This document shows, one piece after another, positions 46,001-55,096 of a DNA stretch of 64,000 nt. The notes beneath the pieces are model-generated. The model was given only the letters and a program-made list of their open reading frames with translations, was not told the DNA's origin and did no database searches. This stretch comes from Streptomyces sp. Je 1-79 (GTDB lineage: Bacteria > Actinomycetota > Actinomycetes > Streptomycetales > Streptomycetaceae): the NCBI RefSeq assembly GCF_025195125.1, contig NZ_JAMGSL010000003.1, positions 380,362 through 444,361 of the forward strand, written 5' to 3'. How positions within the stretch are numbered: the stretch's first letter is position 1; each line of letters begins with the position of its first letter. The translations under genes and the position numbers were made by a program.

Positions 46001-48277
46001 ATGAGCACCACTGAGGACTACCAGGCCGCGGAGCGCCTCCTCCGCCGTCCCGCCCGCCCCGGCGAGCTCGTCGTCGGCGACAAGGTCAGGCCGCAGTGGA
46101 TCGACGGGGGAGCCCGCTTCTGGTACGAGGTGAGCACGGGCGCCGGCAGGCGGTTCGTCCTGGTGGACCCGGCGGCGGGTACCCGCGAGCCGGCCTTCGA
46201 CCACGCCCTGCTCGCGACCGCGCTGGCCGCCGCCTCCGGGCAGCGGGTCGACCCCGAGGCCCTGCCGTTCACGGCGATCGAACTGGCCGGGAGCGCCGTG
46301 GAGTTCGCCGCGTTCGGCGCGTACTGGCGCTGCCACCTGAACGACTACGCCTGCGAGCGCGCCGAGTTCACGCCGCCGGGCAACCCCCTCGACGTACCGT
46401 CCCCCGACAAGAAGCTCGCGGTGTCCCGGCGGGGGCACGACCTGTGGGCCCGCTCGCTGTCCGACGGCCGTGAGTGGGCACTGACCACCGACGGCGAGCC
46501 CGCCCACCAGTACGGCACCGGCCCCGAATCCACGGGGAACGGGACCCTGCTGCGCAAGATCGGCCTGCCGTACCTGCCGCCCGCGGTGGCCTGGTCGCCC
46601 GACTCGACGAAGGTCCTCGCCCACCGGACCGACGAGCGCGGCGTCCGGCAGACCCACCTGGTGGAGGCGCGGCCCGCCGACGGCGCGGAGCCCCGCCTGC
46701 ACACCCAGCGGTACGCCTACGCCGGGGACGAGAACATGCCGCAGGCCGAGCTGGTCGTGCTGGACGTCGCCACGGGCGCGGTGGTCCGCGCGCAGGCCGA
46801 GCCGCTGCTCATGCCGGTGATGTCGCCGATCACGGCCAAGTGGGCGTGGTGGGCCCCGGACAGCTCGGCGGTCTACTACCTCGGCCGGCCGCGTGACCTG
46901 CGTACGCTCACCCTGTACCGCCTCGACCCGGCCACCGGCGAGGTCGCCGCAGTGCTCGGCGAGACCGGGGAGACCCGGGTGGAGCCCAACCAGTGGATGC
47001 TCGAACCGCCGCTTGTGCGGGTCCTCGCCGACGAGGTGCTCTGGTACTCGCAGCGGGACGGCCGGGGCCACCTGTACCGGTACGACCTGCGCACGGGAGC
47101 CCTGCTCGGGCAGGTCACGTCCGGGCCGTGGGGGGTACGGCAGATCCTGCGCGTCGACGAGGCCGAGCGGGTGGTGTACTTCACCGCCTCGGGGCTGGTC
47201 GACGAGGACCCGTACCGGCGCACGGTGTGCCGGGTCGGGCTGGACGGCTCCGGCTTCGCCGAGGTCACGGACGACGAGCTGGACCACGTCGTCTCCCTGG
47301 GGGACGGCCAGGAGTACTTCGTCGACTCCGCGTCCACCGTCGACACCGCGCCGGTGACGACGGTGCGCGACTGGGCCGGGCGGGTGCTGGTCGAGCTGGA
47401 GCGCGCCGACATCGGCGGGCTCACCGCCACCGGCTGGACGCCGCCGGAACGGTTCCGCGTCAAGGCGGCCGACGGGGTGACGGACCTCTACGGGGTGCTG
47501 TACCGGCCGCGGGGCTTCGACCCCGCCCGGCGCTATCCGGTGGTGGACAACGTCTACCCCGGCCCGCAGGTCGAACGGGTCGCCCCGTGCTTCGACCCCG
47601 GCGGGATGGGCCTCGACGCGGAACCCCTCGCGGCGCTGGGCTTCGTGGTGGTGGCGCTGGACGGGCGGGGCACCCCCGGGCGCAGCAAGTCCTTCCACGA
47701 CGCCTCGTACGGCCGCCTGGCCGACGCGGGCTGTCTGGCCGACCATGTCGCGGCGCTCCGTCAGCTGGCCGTCACCCGGCCGTGGATGGACCTGGACCGG
47801 GTGGGCGTGTTCGGCCACTCGGGAGGCGGGTTCGCCGCGGCGCGGGCGATGCTGGACTTCCCCGAGGTGTACAGGGCCGGGGTCGCCCTCTCCGGCTCGC
47901 ACGAGGCCCGCTGCTTCAACCCGGGTTTCGTGGAGACCTACGACGGTGCGGACAACCCCGAGGCCTGGGCCCGCGCCTCCAACGTGGACCTCGCGGACCG
48001 GCTGGCGGGCAGGCTGCTGCTCGTCCACGGCGAGATGGACGACCAGGTCCACCCGCACCACACGCTGAGACTGGCCGACCGGCTCGTCGCCGCGGGCAAG
48101 GACTTCGAGCTGCTGATCGTGCCCGGGGCCGAGCACACGTTCATCGACTGCCTGGCCTACGTCCGCACGCGCTGCTGGGACTTCATGGTCCGCGAACTGA
48201 TGGGCGCCCGGCCCCCCGCGTACCGCCCGGCCCCCATCACCGTCGGCCCGGAGCTGCTGGCCGAGATGTTCGCCTGA
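46001..48277 (+). CDS. S9-family (dipeptidyl-peptidase IV-like) serine peptidase
   Basis: 758 aa, no signal peptide, so probably cytoplasmic. An N-terminal beta-propeller (about 1-490, repeats such as VAWSPDSTKVLAHR and AWWAPDSSAVYYLG) precedes an alpha/beta-hydrolase domain. The triad is Ser in VFGHSGGGFAA, Asp in GEMDDQVHP and His in GAEHTFIDC. Prolyl-dipeptide release from peptides is the usual activity. GAGGAAGGACGAAG lies before the ATG. The open frame is full length. Confidence 0.92.
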   Translation: MSTTEDYQAAERLLRRPARPGELVVGDKVRPQWIDGGARFWYEVSTGAGRRFVLVDPAAGTREPAFDHALLATALAAASGQRVDPEALPFTAIELAGSAVEFAAFGAYWRCHLNDYACERAEFTPPGNPLDVPSPDKKLAVSRRGHDLWARSLSDGREWALTTDGEPAHQYGTGPESTGNGTLLRKIGLPYLPPAVAWSPDSTKVLAHRTDERGVRQTHLVEARPADGAEPRLHTQRYAYAGDENMPQAELVVLDVATGAVVRAQAEPLLMPVMSPITAKWAWWAPDSSAVYYLGRPRDLRTLTLYRLDPATGEVAAVLGETGETRVEPNQWMLEPPLVRVLADEVLWYSQRDGRGHLYRYDLRTGALLGQVTSGPWGVRQILRVDEAERVVYFTASGLVDEDPYRRTVCRVGLDGSGFAEVTDDELDHVVSLGDGQEYFVDSASTVDTAPVTTVRDWAGRVLVELERADIGGLTATGWTPPERFRVKAADGVTDLYGVLYRPRGFDPARRYPVVDNVYPGPQVERVAPCFDPGGMGLDAEPLAALGFVVVALDGRGTPGRSKSFHDASYGRLADAGCLADHVAALRQLAVTRPWMDLDRVGVFGHSGGGFAAARAMLDFPEVYRAGVALSGSHEARCFNPGFVETYDGADNPEAWARASNVDLADRLAGRLLLVHGEMDDQVHPHHTLRLADRLVAAGKDFELLIVPGAEHTFIDCLAYVRTRCWDFMVRELMGARPPAYRPAPITVGPELLAEMFA

Positions 48278-48332
48278 GGGCCGCGCCGCCCCCGGCCGAA
48301 CCGGCTCGGGGGAGGCGCGCGGTACAGCCGGG

Positions 48333-48865
48333 TCAGTAGCGGTGACCGGGCCAGTGCGGGTCTTCCCAGCGAGCGGGGCCGGTCAGTCCGACGAGCCGTA
48401 TCCGGTGCACCAGTTCCTCGTGGACGTGCTGGGCCTGAAGTCGTGCAGGGACGCACCGGACCAGCCAGGCGGCGAGTTCGGTGCGCAGGGCTTCCCCGTC
48501 CTCCCACGCGTCCCAGGGGAGTTCGTCACCCAGCAGGTCGTACTCCCAGTGGGCGGCGGCCTCGGCCAGGTGCCGGTCGGCGACGCTGCCGTCGCGCCCC
48601 TCCCAGACCGTGAGCCACGGGCTCAGCGCGCCGGAGGCTTCGGTGCACAGGGCCAGGAGCTCATGGACAGGGACGGGGGAGCCGGATCGGCGAGGCCGTG
48701 AGCCCACCAGGCCTCCAGGAACTCCCACACCGCCGCGGCCCGGTGCGCGGGCCACTGCCGCCAGTCACCACGAGCGAACGAGCGTCCCACCTCGCCTATG
48801 CGGAAGGGCTCCACGAGGCCGTTGACCAGCGCTCTGGCGAACTGAGGCAGGATGCGGCGCAGCAC
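48333..48865 (-). pseudogene. Frameshifted gene for an unrecognised conserved protein
   Basis: The N-terminal part reads from a GTG (VLRRILPQFARALVNGLVEP, then AAAVWEFLEAWWAHGLADPA) and the C-terminal part in the next frame (PVHELLALCTEASGALSPWL, WEYDLLGDELPWDAWEDG, ending PHWPGHRY). They join if one base is added in the run of five G (five C on the coding strand) at 48675-48679. The combined product would be about 177 aa, Trp-rich and soluble. Either a sequencing error or a real inactivation. The frame stays open upstream of the GTG. Family not recognised. Confidence 0.65.
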
Positions 48866-48890
48866 CGAGCCGTGGTCGCGCCAGTCGGGG

Positions 48891-48950
48891 GTTCGGCTCC
48901 CCGGACCGGGGGCCGGCTCCCCGGACCGGCGTTCGGCTCCCCGGCGCGCA
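48891..48950. repeat. Three 20-bp tandem units
   Basis: GTTCGGCTCCCCGGACCGGG, a GGCC variant, and a third unit drifting at its end. They lie between the frameshifted gene and the acyl-CoA dehydrogenase promoter. Confidence 0.9.
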
Positions 48951-48993
48951 GAGCGGGCGCGCCTCCGCGGACCTGAGCGAAGTCCCCCTGTAT

Positions 48994-49008
48994 CTGACCT
49001 TCCGTCAG
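48994..49008. promoter_or_regulatory. CTGACnnnCCGTCAG operator before the acyl-CoA dehydrogenase
   Basis: CTGACCTTCCGTCAG; with flanks ATCTGAC-CTTCC-GTCAGAT is a perfect 7-bp inverted repeat. It lies two bases from the KstR-type site. Confidence 0.72.
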
Positions 49009-49010
49009 AT

Positions 49011-49024
49011 TGGAACGTGTTCTA
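49011..49024. promoter_or_regulatory. KstR-type operator before the acyl-CoA dehydrogenase
   Basis: TGGAACGTGTTCTA fits TnnAACnnGTTnnA exactly and lies only 11 bp before the ATG, so the transcript must start inside or next to it and be nearly leaderless. Confidence 0.78.
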
Positions 49025-49035
49025 GTCTGCGCCCC

Positions 49036-51198
49036 ATGGGCATCGGAATCACGCAGGAACAGCGGGAGTTGGCCCGGTCCGTGCGCGGATGGTTCGCCCG
49101 GGCCGTGCCGTCCGAGGACGTGCGGAAGCTGCTCGACGCGCCCGCCGAGAGCGCCGTCGGACGGCCCGCCCACTGGGACGCGCTCGCCGGCCAGGGGCTC
49201 CTCGGGATCCATCTGGGCGAGGAGTACGGGGGCGGGGGCGGTGAGCTCGTCGACCTGGCCGTCGTGCTGGAGGAGGCCGCGCGGGCGCTGCTCCCGGGGC
49301 CGTACCTTCCCTCCGTGCTCGCCGGTGAGATCCTGCGCCGCGCCGGCGCCGCCGGCCTCGTCACGGAGCTCGCGAGCGGGGCCCGGACCGGGGCCGTCGC
49401 CCTCGGGGCCGGCGGGCTGACCGCCGTCGAGACCGAGGGCGGGCTGCGGCTCGACGGGAGCGCCCCGCCCGTCCTCGGCGGCGCCCAGGCCGATCTGCTG
49501 ATCCTGGCCGCCACCACCGCGCGGGGCGTCGTCTGGACCGCCGTCGACGCCGAGACCCTCGCCGTCCGCCCGCACGAGAGCGCCGACCCCACCCGGCCGA
49601 CCGCCCAGGTCACCGCTGACGGGGTGCACGTCCCCGCCCACCGGGTCCTGGACATCGACCCCGCCCTCGTACCGGAGCTCGCCGCCGTGCTGTTCGCCGC
49701 CGACGCCTGCGGAAACGCCGCCCGGGCGCTGGAGACGGCCGCCGCGTACGCCAGGACGCGCGAGCAGTTCGGGCGGCCCATCGGCCAGTTCCAGGGGGTC
49801 AAGCACCTCTGCGCCGACATGCTCGTACGACTCGAACAGGCCCGCGCCCTCACCTGGGACGCGGCCCGGTCCACCGAGGACGACGCGCGCCCCCTGACCG
49901 CCGCCCTCGCCGCCTCCACCGCCCTCGACGCCGCCTACAGCTGCGCCAAGGACTGCGTCCAGATCCTCGGCGGCATCGGCTTCACCTGGGAACACGACGC
50001 CCACCTCACCCTCCGCCGGGCCCTCGTCGCCCGCCAGCTCCTCGGCCCGGGCGACACGCACCGGGCACAGGCCGTCCGGCTCGCCGCGGAAGGCACGCGG
50101 CGCCAGCTGCGGCTCGAACTGCCGCCCGAGGCCGACGCGTTCCGCGCCGCGGCCCGCGAGGCGATCGCACCCGCCGCCGGGCTCGGCCCCCAGGACGCCC
50201 GCCGCGCCCTCGCCGCCACCGGCTACGCGGCCCCGCACCTGCCCCCGCCCTACGGCCTCGGCGCCGGACCCCTCCAGCAGATCGCCGTCCAGAGGGAGCT
50301 GGACGCGGCCGGCATCGTGGTCGGCGGCCTCGGGATCGCCACCTGGGTCGTGCCCTCCCTCCTCGCGTACGGAACGTCCGAGCAGCAGGAGACCCACCTC
50401 GCCGCCACCCTCCGCGGTGACCTGCTCTGGTGCCAGCTCTTCTCCGAGCCCGGCGCCGGATCCGACCTCGCCTCCCTTCGCACCAGGGCGGAACGCACCG
50501 AGGACGGCCGCTGGCGGATCAACGGACAGAAGGTGTGGACGAGCGCGGCCCAGTGGGCCGACCACGGCATCCTGCTCGCCCGCACCGACCCGGACGCGCC
50601 CAAGCACCGGGGACTCACGTACTTCCTCGTCGACATGAAGAACACCCCCGGCATCGACATCCGGCCGCTCAAGGAGATCACCGGCGACTCGCTCTTCAAC
50701 GAGGTGTTCTTCGACGACGCGCTGCTGCCCGCCGACGCCGTCGTCGGCGAGGTGAACGACGGCTGGCGCGTCGCCCGCAACACCCTCGGCAACGAACGCG
50801 TCCACATGGCCGACCAGGTCGCCTTCGACTCCGGCCTCGAAGCGCTGATCGAGCGCGCGGCCGACGCCGACAGCTCCGTACGCGTACGGATCGGGGCCCT
50901 GGCGGCCGAGGCCCACGCGCTCGCCTGCATCGGGCTGCGTACCACGATGCTCCAGGTGTCGGGCCTCGAACCGGGGGCCGGGGCCAGCGTCCGCAAGCTC
51001 GTCCAGACCGTCCACCAGCAGAAGCTCGCCGAGCTCACGCTCGAACTGCTCGGCCCCGACGGCGCGGTTCGGGAGGGGGCGGGGGAGCGGGCGGTGCACG
51101 GGCTGCTGATGTCCCGCTGCCTCACCATCGCGGGCGGCACCACACAGGTCCAGCTCAATGTCGTCGCCGAGCGGCTGCTCGGCCTGCCCAGAGACTGA
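49036..51198 (+). CDS. Two-domain acyl-CoA dehydrogenase, FadE34-like
   Basis: 720 aa, twice the usual length, with two acyl-CoA dehydrogenase units. The N-terminal one (GIHLGEEYGGGGGELVDLAV, REQFGRPIGQFQGVKHLCAD, QILGGIGFTWEHDAH) covers about 1-340. The C-terminal one (FSEPGAGSDLASLRTRAERT, WRINGQKVWTSAAQWADHG, and ending GGTTQVQLNVVAERLLGLPR) covers 350-720. In mycobacteria FadE34 is a fused dehydrogenase acting on C24 steroid acyl-CoA; the same role is inferred. No ribosome site is clear, in keeping with the operator 11 bp upstream. Followed closely by the Ltp1-like gene. Confidence 0.92.
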   Translation: MGIGITQEQRELARSVRGWFARAVPSEDVRKLLDAPAESAVGRPAHWDALAGQGLLGIHLGEEYGGGGGELVDLAVVLEEAARALLPGPYLPSVLAGEILRRAGAAGLVTELASGARTGAVALGAGGLTAVETEGGLRLDGSAPPVLGGAQADLLILAATTARGVVWTAVDAETLAVRPHESADPTRPTAQVTADGVHVPAHRVLDIDPALVPELAAVLFAADACGNAARALETAAAYARTREQFGRPIGQFQGVKHLCADMLVRLEQARALTWDAARSTEDDARPLTAALAASTALDAAYSCAKDCVQILGGIGFTWEHDAHLTLRRALVARQLLGPGDTHRAQAVRLAAEGTRRQLRLELPPEADAFRAAAREAIAPAAGLGPQDARRALAATGYAAPHLPPPYGLGAGPLQQIAVQRELDAAGIVVGGLGIATWVVPSLLAYGTSEQQETHLAATLRGDLLWCQLFSEPGAGSDLASLRTRAERTEDGRWRINGQKVWTSAAQWADHGILLARTDPDAPKHRGLTYFLVDMKNTPGIDIRPLKEITGDSLFNEVFFDDALLPADAVVGEVNDGWRVARNTLGNERVHMADQVAFDSGLEALIERAADADSSVRVRIGALAAEAHALACIGLRTTMLQVSGLEPGAGASVRKLVQTVHQQKLAELTLELLGPDGAVREGAGERAVHGLLMSRCLTIAGGTTQVQLNVVAERLLGLPRD

Positions 51199-51210
51199 GG
51201 GGAACCGAAG

Positions 51211-52404
51211 ATGGGGAAGGCGTACATCGTCGGCGTCGGGATGACGAAGTTTGAGAAGCCCGAGACGCGCGACTGGCAGTACTGGGACATGGCGCGCGAG
51301 GCCGGGACGGCGGCGCTCGCCGACGCCGGGGTCGCGTACGACGAGATCGAGCAGGTCCCCGTCGGCTACTGCTTCCAGGCCTCGACGGCCGGGCAGCGCG
51401 CCGCGTACGAGCTCGGCCTGACCGGCGTGCCCGTCTACAACGTCAACAACAACTGCGCGACCGCCTCGACGGCCCTGATGATGGCCCGGCAGTTCGTGGA
51501 GGGCGGGGCCGGCGACTGTGTCCTCGCGCTCGGCTTCGAGAAGATGGCGCGCGGGGCGCTGGGCGGGGGATCGGACGGGGGCGACTTCGCGACGTCGCCG
51601 GTCGCCCGGCACTACGGGATCATGGCCGCCGGTCACGGCTTCGAGATGTCCCCGCCGACCGCGCAGATCTTCGGCAACGCGGCCCGCGAGCACATGGAGC
51701 GGTACGGGACGACGGAGGCACAGCTCGCGGCCGTCGGCGCCAAGAACCACCGGCACTCGGCGAACAACCCCAACGCCCAGTTCCAGGACGTCTACTCGGT
51801 CGAGGAGATCCTCGCCGCCAAGACCATCCACCGCCCGCTGACGAAGTTGCAGTGCTCGCCCACCTCCGACGGATCGGCGGCGGCCGTCGTGGTGTCGGAG
51901 CGGTTCGTGGTCGAGCACGGGCTGCACGACAAGGCCGTCGAGATCGTCGCGCAGGCGATGACCACGGACACGGAGGACTCCTTCGCCTCCGGATCGTGCA
52001 TCGACGCCGTCGGCCGGCCGATGTCGCGCGCCGCGGCCCGGCAGGTCTACGAGCGGTCCGGACTCGGCATCGAGGACGTCGACGTGGTGGAGCTGCACGA
52101 CTGCTTCTCCGTCAACGAGCTGCTGACCTACGAGGCGCTCGGCATGTGCGAGGACGGGGCCTCGGGGAAGCTCGTCGAGTCGGGTGCGACGACGTACGGC
52201 GGGCGGTGGGTCGTGAACCCGTCCGGCGGGCTGATCTCCAAGGGCCACCCGCTGGGCGCCACCGGTCTCGCCCAGGCCGCCGAGCTGGTCTGGCAGCTCC
52301 GCGGCGAAGCGGGCCCGCGCCAGGTCGAGGGGGCCCGCGTCGGCCTCGCGCACAACATCGGCCTCGGCGGGGCGGCGGTCGTCACGATGCTCCGGAGGGC
52401 GTAG
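51211..52404 (+). CDS. SCP-x-type thiolase, Ltp1-like
   Basis: 397 aa. The catalytic region VYNVNNNCATASTALMMARQ (Cys about 82), VVELHDCFSVNEL and SGGLISKGHPLGATGLAQ match the thiolase part of sterol carrier protein x. Resemblance to mycobacterial Ltp1 is strong throughout (KAYIVGVGMTKFEKPETRDW; LTKLQCSPTSDGSAAAVVVS). Members cleave or condense branched acyl-CoA, including 24-branched sterol side chains by retro-aldol-type reactions in some relatives. Twelve bases after the acyl-CoA dehydrogenase, so one operon. Its 3' end is duplicated downstream. Confidence 0.92.
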   Translation: MGKAYIVGVGMTKFEKPETRDWQYWDMAREAGTAALADAGVAYDEIEQVPVGYCFQASTAGQRAAYELGLTGVPVYNVNNNCATASTALMMARQFVEGGAGDCVLALGFEKMARGALGGGSDGGDFATSPVARHYGIMAAGHGFEMSPPTAQIFGNAAREHMERYGTTEAQLAAVGAKNHRHSANNPNAQFQDVYSVEEILAAKTIHRPLTKLQCSPTSDGSAAAVVVSERFVVEHGLHDKAVEIVAQAMTTDTEDSFASGSCIDAVGRPMSRAAARQVYERSGLGIEDVDVVELHDCFSVNELLTYEALGMCEDGASGKLVESGATTYGGRWVVNPSGGLISKGHPLGATGLAQAAELVWQLRGEAGPRQVEGARVGLAHNIGLGGAAVVTMLRRA

Positions 52405-52450
52405 GCCTCCAGCGGCGGCCTTCACGTGCTCCGGAGGTCGTAGGACCTCC
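52383..52450 (+). repeat. Duplicated 3' end of the Ltp1-like gene
   Basis: CACGATGCTCCGGAGGGCGT AGGCCTCC (52383-52410) returns at 52423-52450 with two single-base indels and one substitution. Both copies keep the TAG. Confidence 0.88.
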
Positions 52451-52513
52451 GGCCCGGGGTGTAGGACCGAATCCCCATGTACGGGGCACGGGCCTTCTGC
52501 GACCATCACATGC

Positions 52514-53947
52514 ATGACCCACACCGAGTCACGCGAGTCGGCCCCCGCGCACTCCGCGTCCGTACGCCCCGGCCCGCGCACCTGGCTTGTCGTCCTCGCC
52601 GCGTGCGCGGGCCAGTTCCTGGTCGTCCTCGACGTGTCGGTGGTGAACGTCGCCCTGCCGTCGATGCGGACCGACCTCGGTCTCTCGGCGACCGGACTGC
52701 AGTGGGTCCTGAACGCGTACTCCATCGCGTTCGCCGGGTTCATGCTGCTCGGCGGGCGAGCGGCCGACCTCTTCGGCCGCAAGCGGATGTTCCTGCTCGG
52801 GCTCGGCCTGTTCACCGCGGCCTCCGTCGCGGGCGGGCTGGCGCAGGAGGGCTGGCAGCTGGTCGCCGCCCGGGCCGTGCAGGGTCTCGGGGCCGCGGTG
52901 CTCGCGCCCGCGACGCTCACCATCGTGACCGCCGCCGTCCCCGCCGGCCCCGCGCGCACCCGGGCCATCGGCACCTGGACGGCCGTCGGTGCGGCCGGAG
53001 GCGCGGCGGGCGGCTTCGTCGGCGGTGTGCTCGTGGACCTCCTCTCCTGGCGCTGGGTGCTCCTGATCAACGTCCCCGTCGGCGTCCTCGTCCTGGTCGG
53101 CGCGGCACTGTGGCTGACCGAGAGCCGCACCGGCGCCGGCCGACGGCTCGACCTGCCGGGCGCCGTCCTCGTCACGGGCGGCCTCGCCGCCGTCGCGTAC
53201 GGCATCGTGCAGACGGAGGAGGTGGGCTGGGGCGACCCGGCCACCCTGGTCCCGCTCCTCGGCGGCCTGGCGCTCCTCGCGGTCTTCGTCGCCGTCGAGG
53301 CACGGACCGCGGCCCCGCTGATGCCGCTGAAGCTGTTCCGCTCACGGGCGGTCACGGCCGCCAACGTGTCGATCCTGCTCGCCGGTTCGACCTCGTTCGG
53401 CATGTGGTTCTTCATGACCGTGTACGCCCAGAACGTCCTCGGCTACACCCCGCTCCAGGCGGGCCTCGCCCTGGTCCCCAGCTCCGTCAGCGTCATCGTG
53501 GGCTCCAAGCTGGCCCCCCGCCTGATGCCGACGGTCGGCGCCCGGAACCTCGCGGTCATCGGCGCCCTCGTCGCCGCGGCCGGCTTCGGCTGGCAGTCGA
53601 CGATGACCGCCGACGGCACCTTCCTGACCATCATCCTGGGCCCCGGCATCCTGATGATGGCCGGCATCGGCCTGCTCACCACCCCGCTGGCCACCCTCGC
53701 CACCTCCAGCGCGGCGCCCGGCGACGCCGGCCTGGTCTCGGGCCTGGTCAACACCTCCCGCACGATGGGCGGCGCGCTCGGCCTGGCCGTCCTCTCCACC
53801 GTGGCCGCCGCCCGCACCTCCGGCGCCACCAGCCCCGCCGCCCTGACGGAGGGCTACGCCCTGGCCTTCCGCACGGCGACGGGTGTCCTGCTCGCGGCGG
53901 CGGTCCTCATGCTGGTCTGGCTGCCGCGGCCCGAGCGCCAGGACTGA
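52514..53947 (+). CDS. DHA2-family MFS exporter
   Basis: 477 aa with 14 predicted helices. Motif A GGRAADLFGRKRMFLLGLG near residue 77, motif C-like GGAAGGFVGGVLVDLLSWRW, and LDVSVVNVALPSMRTDLGLS in helix 1 place it with EmrB/QacA-like drug:H+ antiporters. No ribosome site precedes the ATG. It lies between lipid-gene operons but carries neither of their operators nearby, so it is probably separate. Substrate unknown. Confidence 0.92.
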   Translation: MTHTESRESAPAHSASVRPGPRTWLVVLAACAGQFLVVLDVSVVNVALPSMRTDLGLSATGLQWVLNAYSIAFAGFMLLGGRAADLFGRKRMFLLGLGLFTAASVAGGLAQEGWQLVAARAVQGLGAAVLAPATLTIVTAAVPAGPARTRAIGTWTAVGAAGGAAGGFVGGVLVDLLSWRWVLLINVPVGVLVLVGAALWLTESRTGAGRRLDLPGAVLVTGGLAAVAYGIVQTEEVGWGDPATLVPLLGGLALLAVFVAVEARTAAPLMPLKLFRSRAVTAANVSILLAGSTSFGMWFFMTVYAQNVLGYTPLQAGLALVPSSVSVIVGSKLAPRLMPTVGARNLAVIGALVAAAGFGWQSTMTADGTFLTIILGPGILMMAGIGLLTTPLATLATSSAAPGDAGLVSGLVNTSRTMGGALGLAVLSTVAAARTSGATSPAALTEGYALAFRTATGVLLAAAVLMLVWLPRPERQD

Positions 53948-54019
53948 CCCCGTCAGAGCCCCCTGCTGCCGCGCCGCCAGGACTGACCCCCCGTCAGAGC
54001 CACCCCTGCTGCCGCGCCG
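53936..54019. repeat. Tandem duplication containing both convergent stop codons
   Basis: A unit of about 40 bp starting CGCCAGGACTGACCCC and including CGTCAGAGCC and CTGCTGCCGCGCC occurs twice. The first copy holds the MFS stop (TGA) and an unused copy of the response-regulator stop; the second copy the reverse. Confidence 0.92.
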
Positions 54020-54599
54020 CCCGGACCGCTTCCCCGCGGTCGCGGGTGCCCGTCTTGCCGATGGCCGAGGAGAGGTCGTCGCGGACGGCCGACTCCGGGA
54101 GGCGGAGGGCGGCCGCGATGTCCGCGATCGTCGCGCCGTCCACCGAGGCCGCCAGGGCGTCCCGTTCGCGGGCCGTCAGCGGGTTCGGGCCCGCGCCGAG
54201 GGCGGCCGCCGCGAGCGCCGGGTCGATGACCGTTTCGCCGCGCAGGACCTGGCGGACGGCGTTCGCGAGCTCCTCCACGGGCCCGTCCTTCACCAGGAAG
54301 CCCGCCGCGCCCGCCTCCGTCGCGCGGCGCAGGTGGCCGGGCCGGCCGGAGGTCGTGAGGATCAGGACCCGGCAGTCGGGAACCTCGTCGCGGAGGTCCG
54401 CGGCGACGTCGAGGCCGGAGCGGCCGGGGAGCTCGATGTCCAGGAGCGCCACCTCCGGCCGGCTGTTCAGCGCCGCGTCCACGACCTCGTCGCCCCGGCC
54501 CACCTGGGCGACGACCTCGATGTCGGGCTCCATGCCGAGCAGCAGCGCGAGCGCGCCCCGCATCGTGCCCCGGTCCTCGGCGAGGAGAACTCTGATCAT
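53994..54599 (-). CDS. NarL-family response regulator, partner kinase lost
   Basis: 201 aa. The receiver domain has the acidic pair (LLAEDRGTMRG), phosphorylated Asp in ALLDIELPGRSG, Thr-Thr in LILTTSGRPG and Lys in FLVKDGPVEEL. The LuxR helix-turn-helix reads NPLTARERDALAAS then TIADIAAALRLPESAVRDDL. Its cognate kinase should precede it on the same strand, but only a C-terminal remnant is present. It may now be controlled by another kinase or be unphosphorylated. Confidence 0.9.
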   Translation of the reverse strand: MIRVLLAEDRGTMRGALALLLGMEPDIEVVAQVGRGDEVVDAALNSRPEVALLDIELPGRSGLDVAADLRDEVPDCRVLILTTSGRPGHLRRATEAGAAGFLVKDGPVEELANAVRQVLRGETVIDPALAAAALGAGPNPLTARERDALAASVDGATIADIAAALRLPESAVRDDLSSAIGKTGTRDRGEAVRAARQQGWL

Positions 54600-54795
54600 C
54601 CGTGGGCTCCCACTCGTGCGACCCCTGGACCTCCACGGCGAGTTCCGCGGTGACCCGGAACCCTCCGCGTGGCGGGGGCCCCGAGTCCAGGGTGCCGCCC
54701 ACGGTCGCGCGCCGCGCGCTCAAGCCCTTCAGGCCGCTGCCCGCGGCGGCGGATCCGCCGCCGCCGCCGTCCGTCACGGTCGGGCGGACCCGGTC
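54600..54795 (-). pseudogene. C-terminal remnant of a NarL-type sensor histidine kinase
   Basis: In the frame immediately upstream of the response regulator, translation gives VRPTVTDGGGGG, GSGLKGLSARRATVGGTL and PRGGFRVTAELAVEVQ. These are the last ATPase-domain blocks of a NarL-type kinase (VTDDGxG ... GxGLxGLxxRVxxxGGxLxxGPxxxGGFxVxAxLP). The expected second Asp-x-Gly residue is changed to Gly, no stop codon closes the frame before the regulator, and everything upstream (sensor, dimer interface, N box) is missing and replaced by the MaoC promoter. Confidence 0.7.
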
Positions 54796-54888
54796 CTTCG
54801 AAGCGACGGATCGGCCCGCTTCACGGCAGGAGTGAAGGTACGGACCCGACCGGAACGGGTGTCCGGCCCTCCCGCGCGCCCCACAGAA

Positions 54889-54903
54889 CTGACGTACCGT
54901 CAG
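54889..54903. promoter_or_regulatory. CTGACnnnCCGTCAG operator before the MaoC operon
   Basis: CTGACGTACCGTCAG, an exact match to the shared palindrome, 61 bp from the KstR-type site. Confidence 0.7.
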
Positions 54904-54963
54904 AGAGCTCGCCGAAAGGGTTCTCAACTCATCCCCGCTCGGCTATACATGAGAATCACCGAC

Positions 54964-54979
54964 CTAGAACGCGTTCTAG
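54964..54979. promoter_or_regulatory. KstR-type operator before the MaoC operon
   Basis: CTAGAACGCGTTCTAG is a perfect 16-bp palindrome containing TAGAACGCGTTCTA, the best match to TnnAACnnGTTnnA in the window. A further half-site TAGAACG overlaps its right end. It lies 117 bp before the MaoC start. Confidence 0.82.
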
Positions 54980-55096
54980 AACGGGCGCGTACGGGACGGT
55001 CCCGCACGGCCTCGGTGCGGCCGACGGTGCGGACGGCCGCACCGAGGTCCTCCACTCGTCGAGGATCCTCACGGATCTCCAAGGAGCAGCATCCCC

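Noticed and set aside
48796..53415. A 1539-codon open frame on the minus strand opposite the acyl-CoA dehydrogenase and thiolase
   Set aside because: It is antisense to two genes with full catalytic motifs; its translation is Arg/Gly/Glu-rich without domains. Long antisense frames are normal at this GC content.
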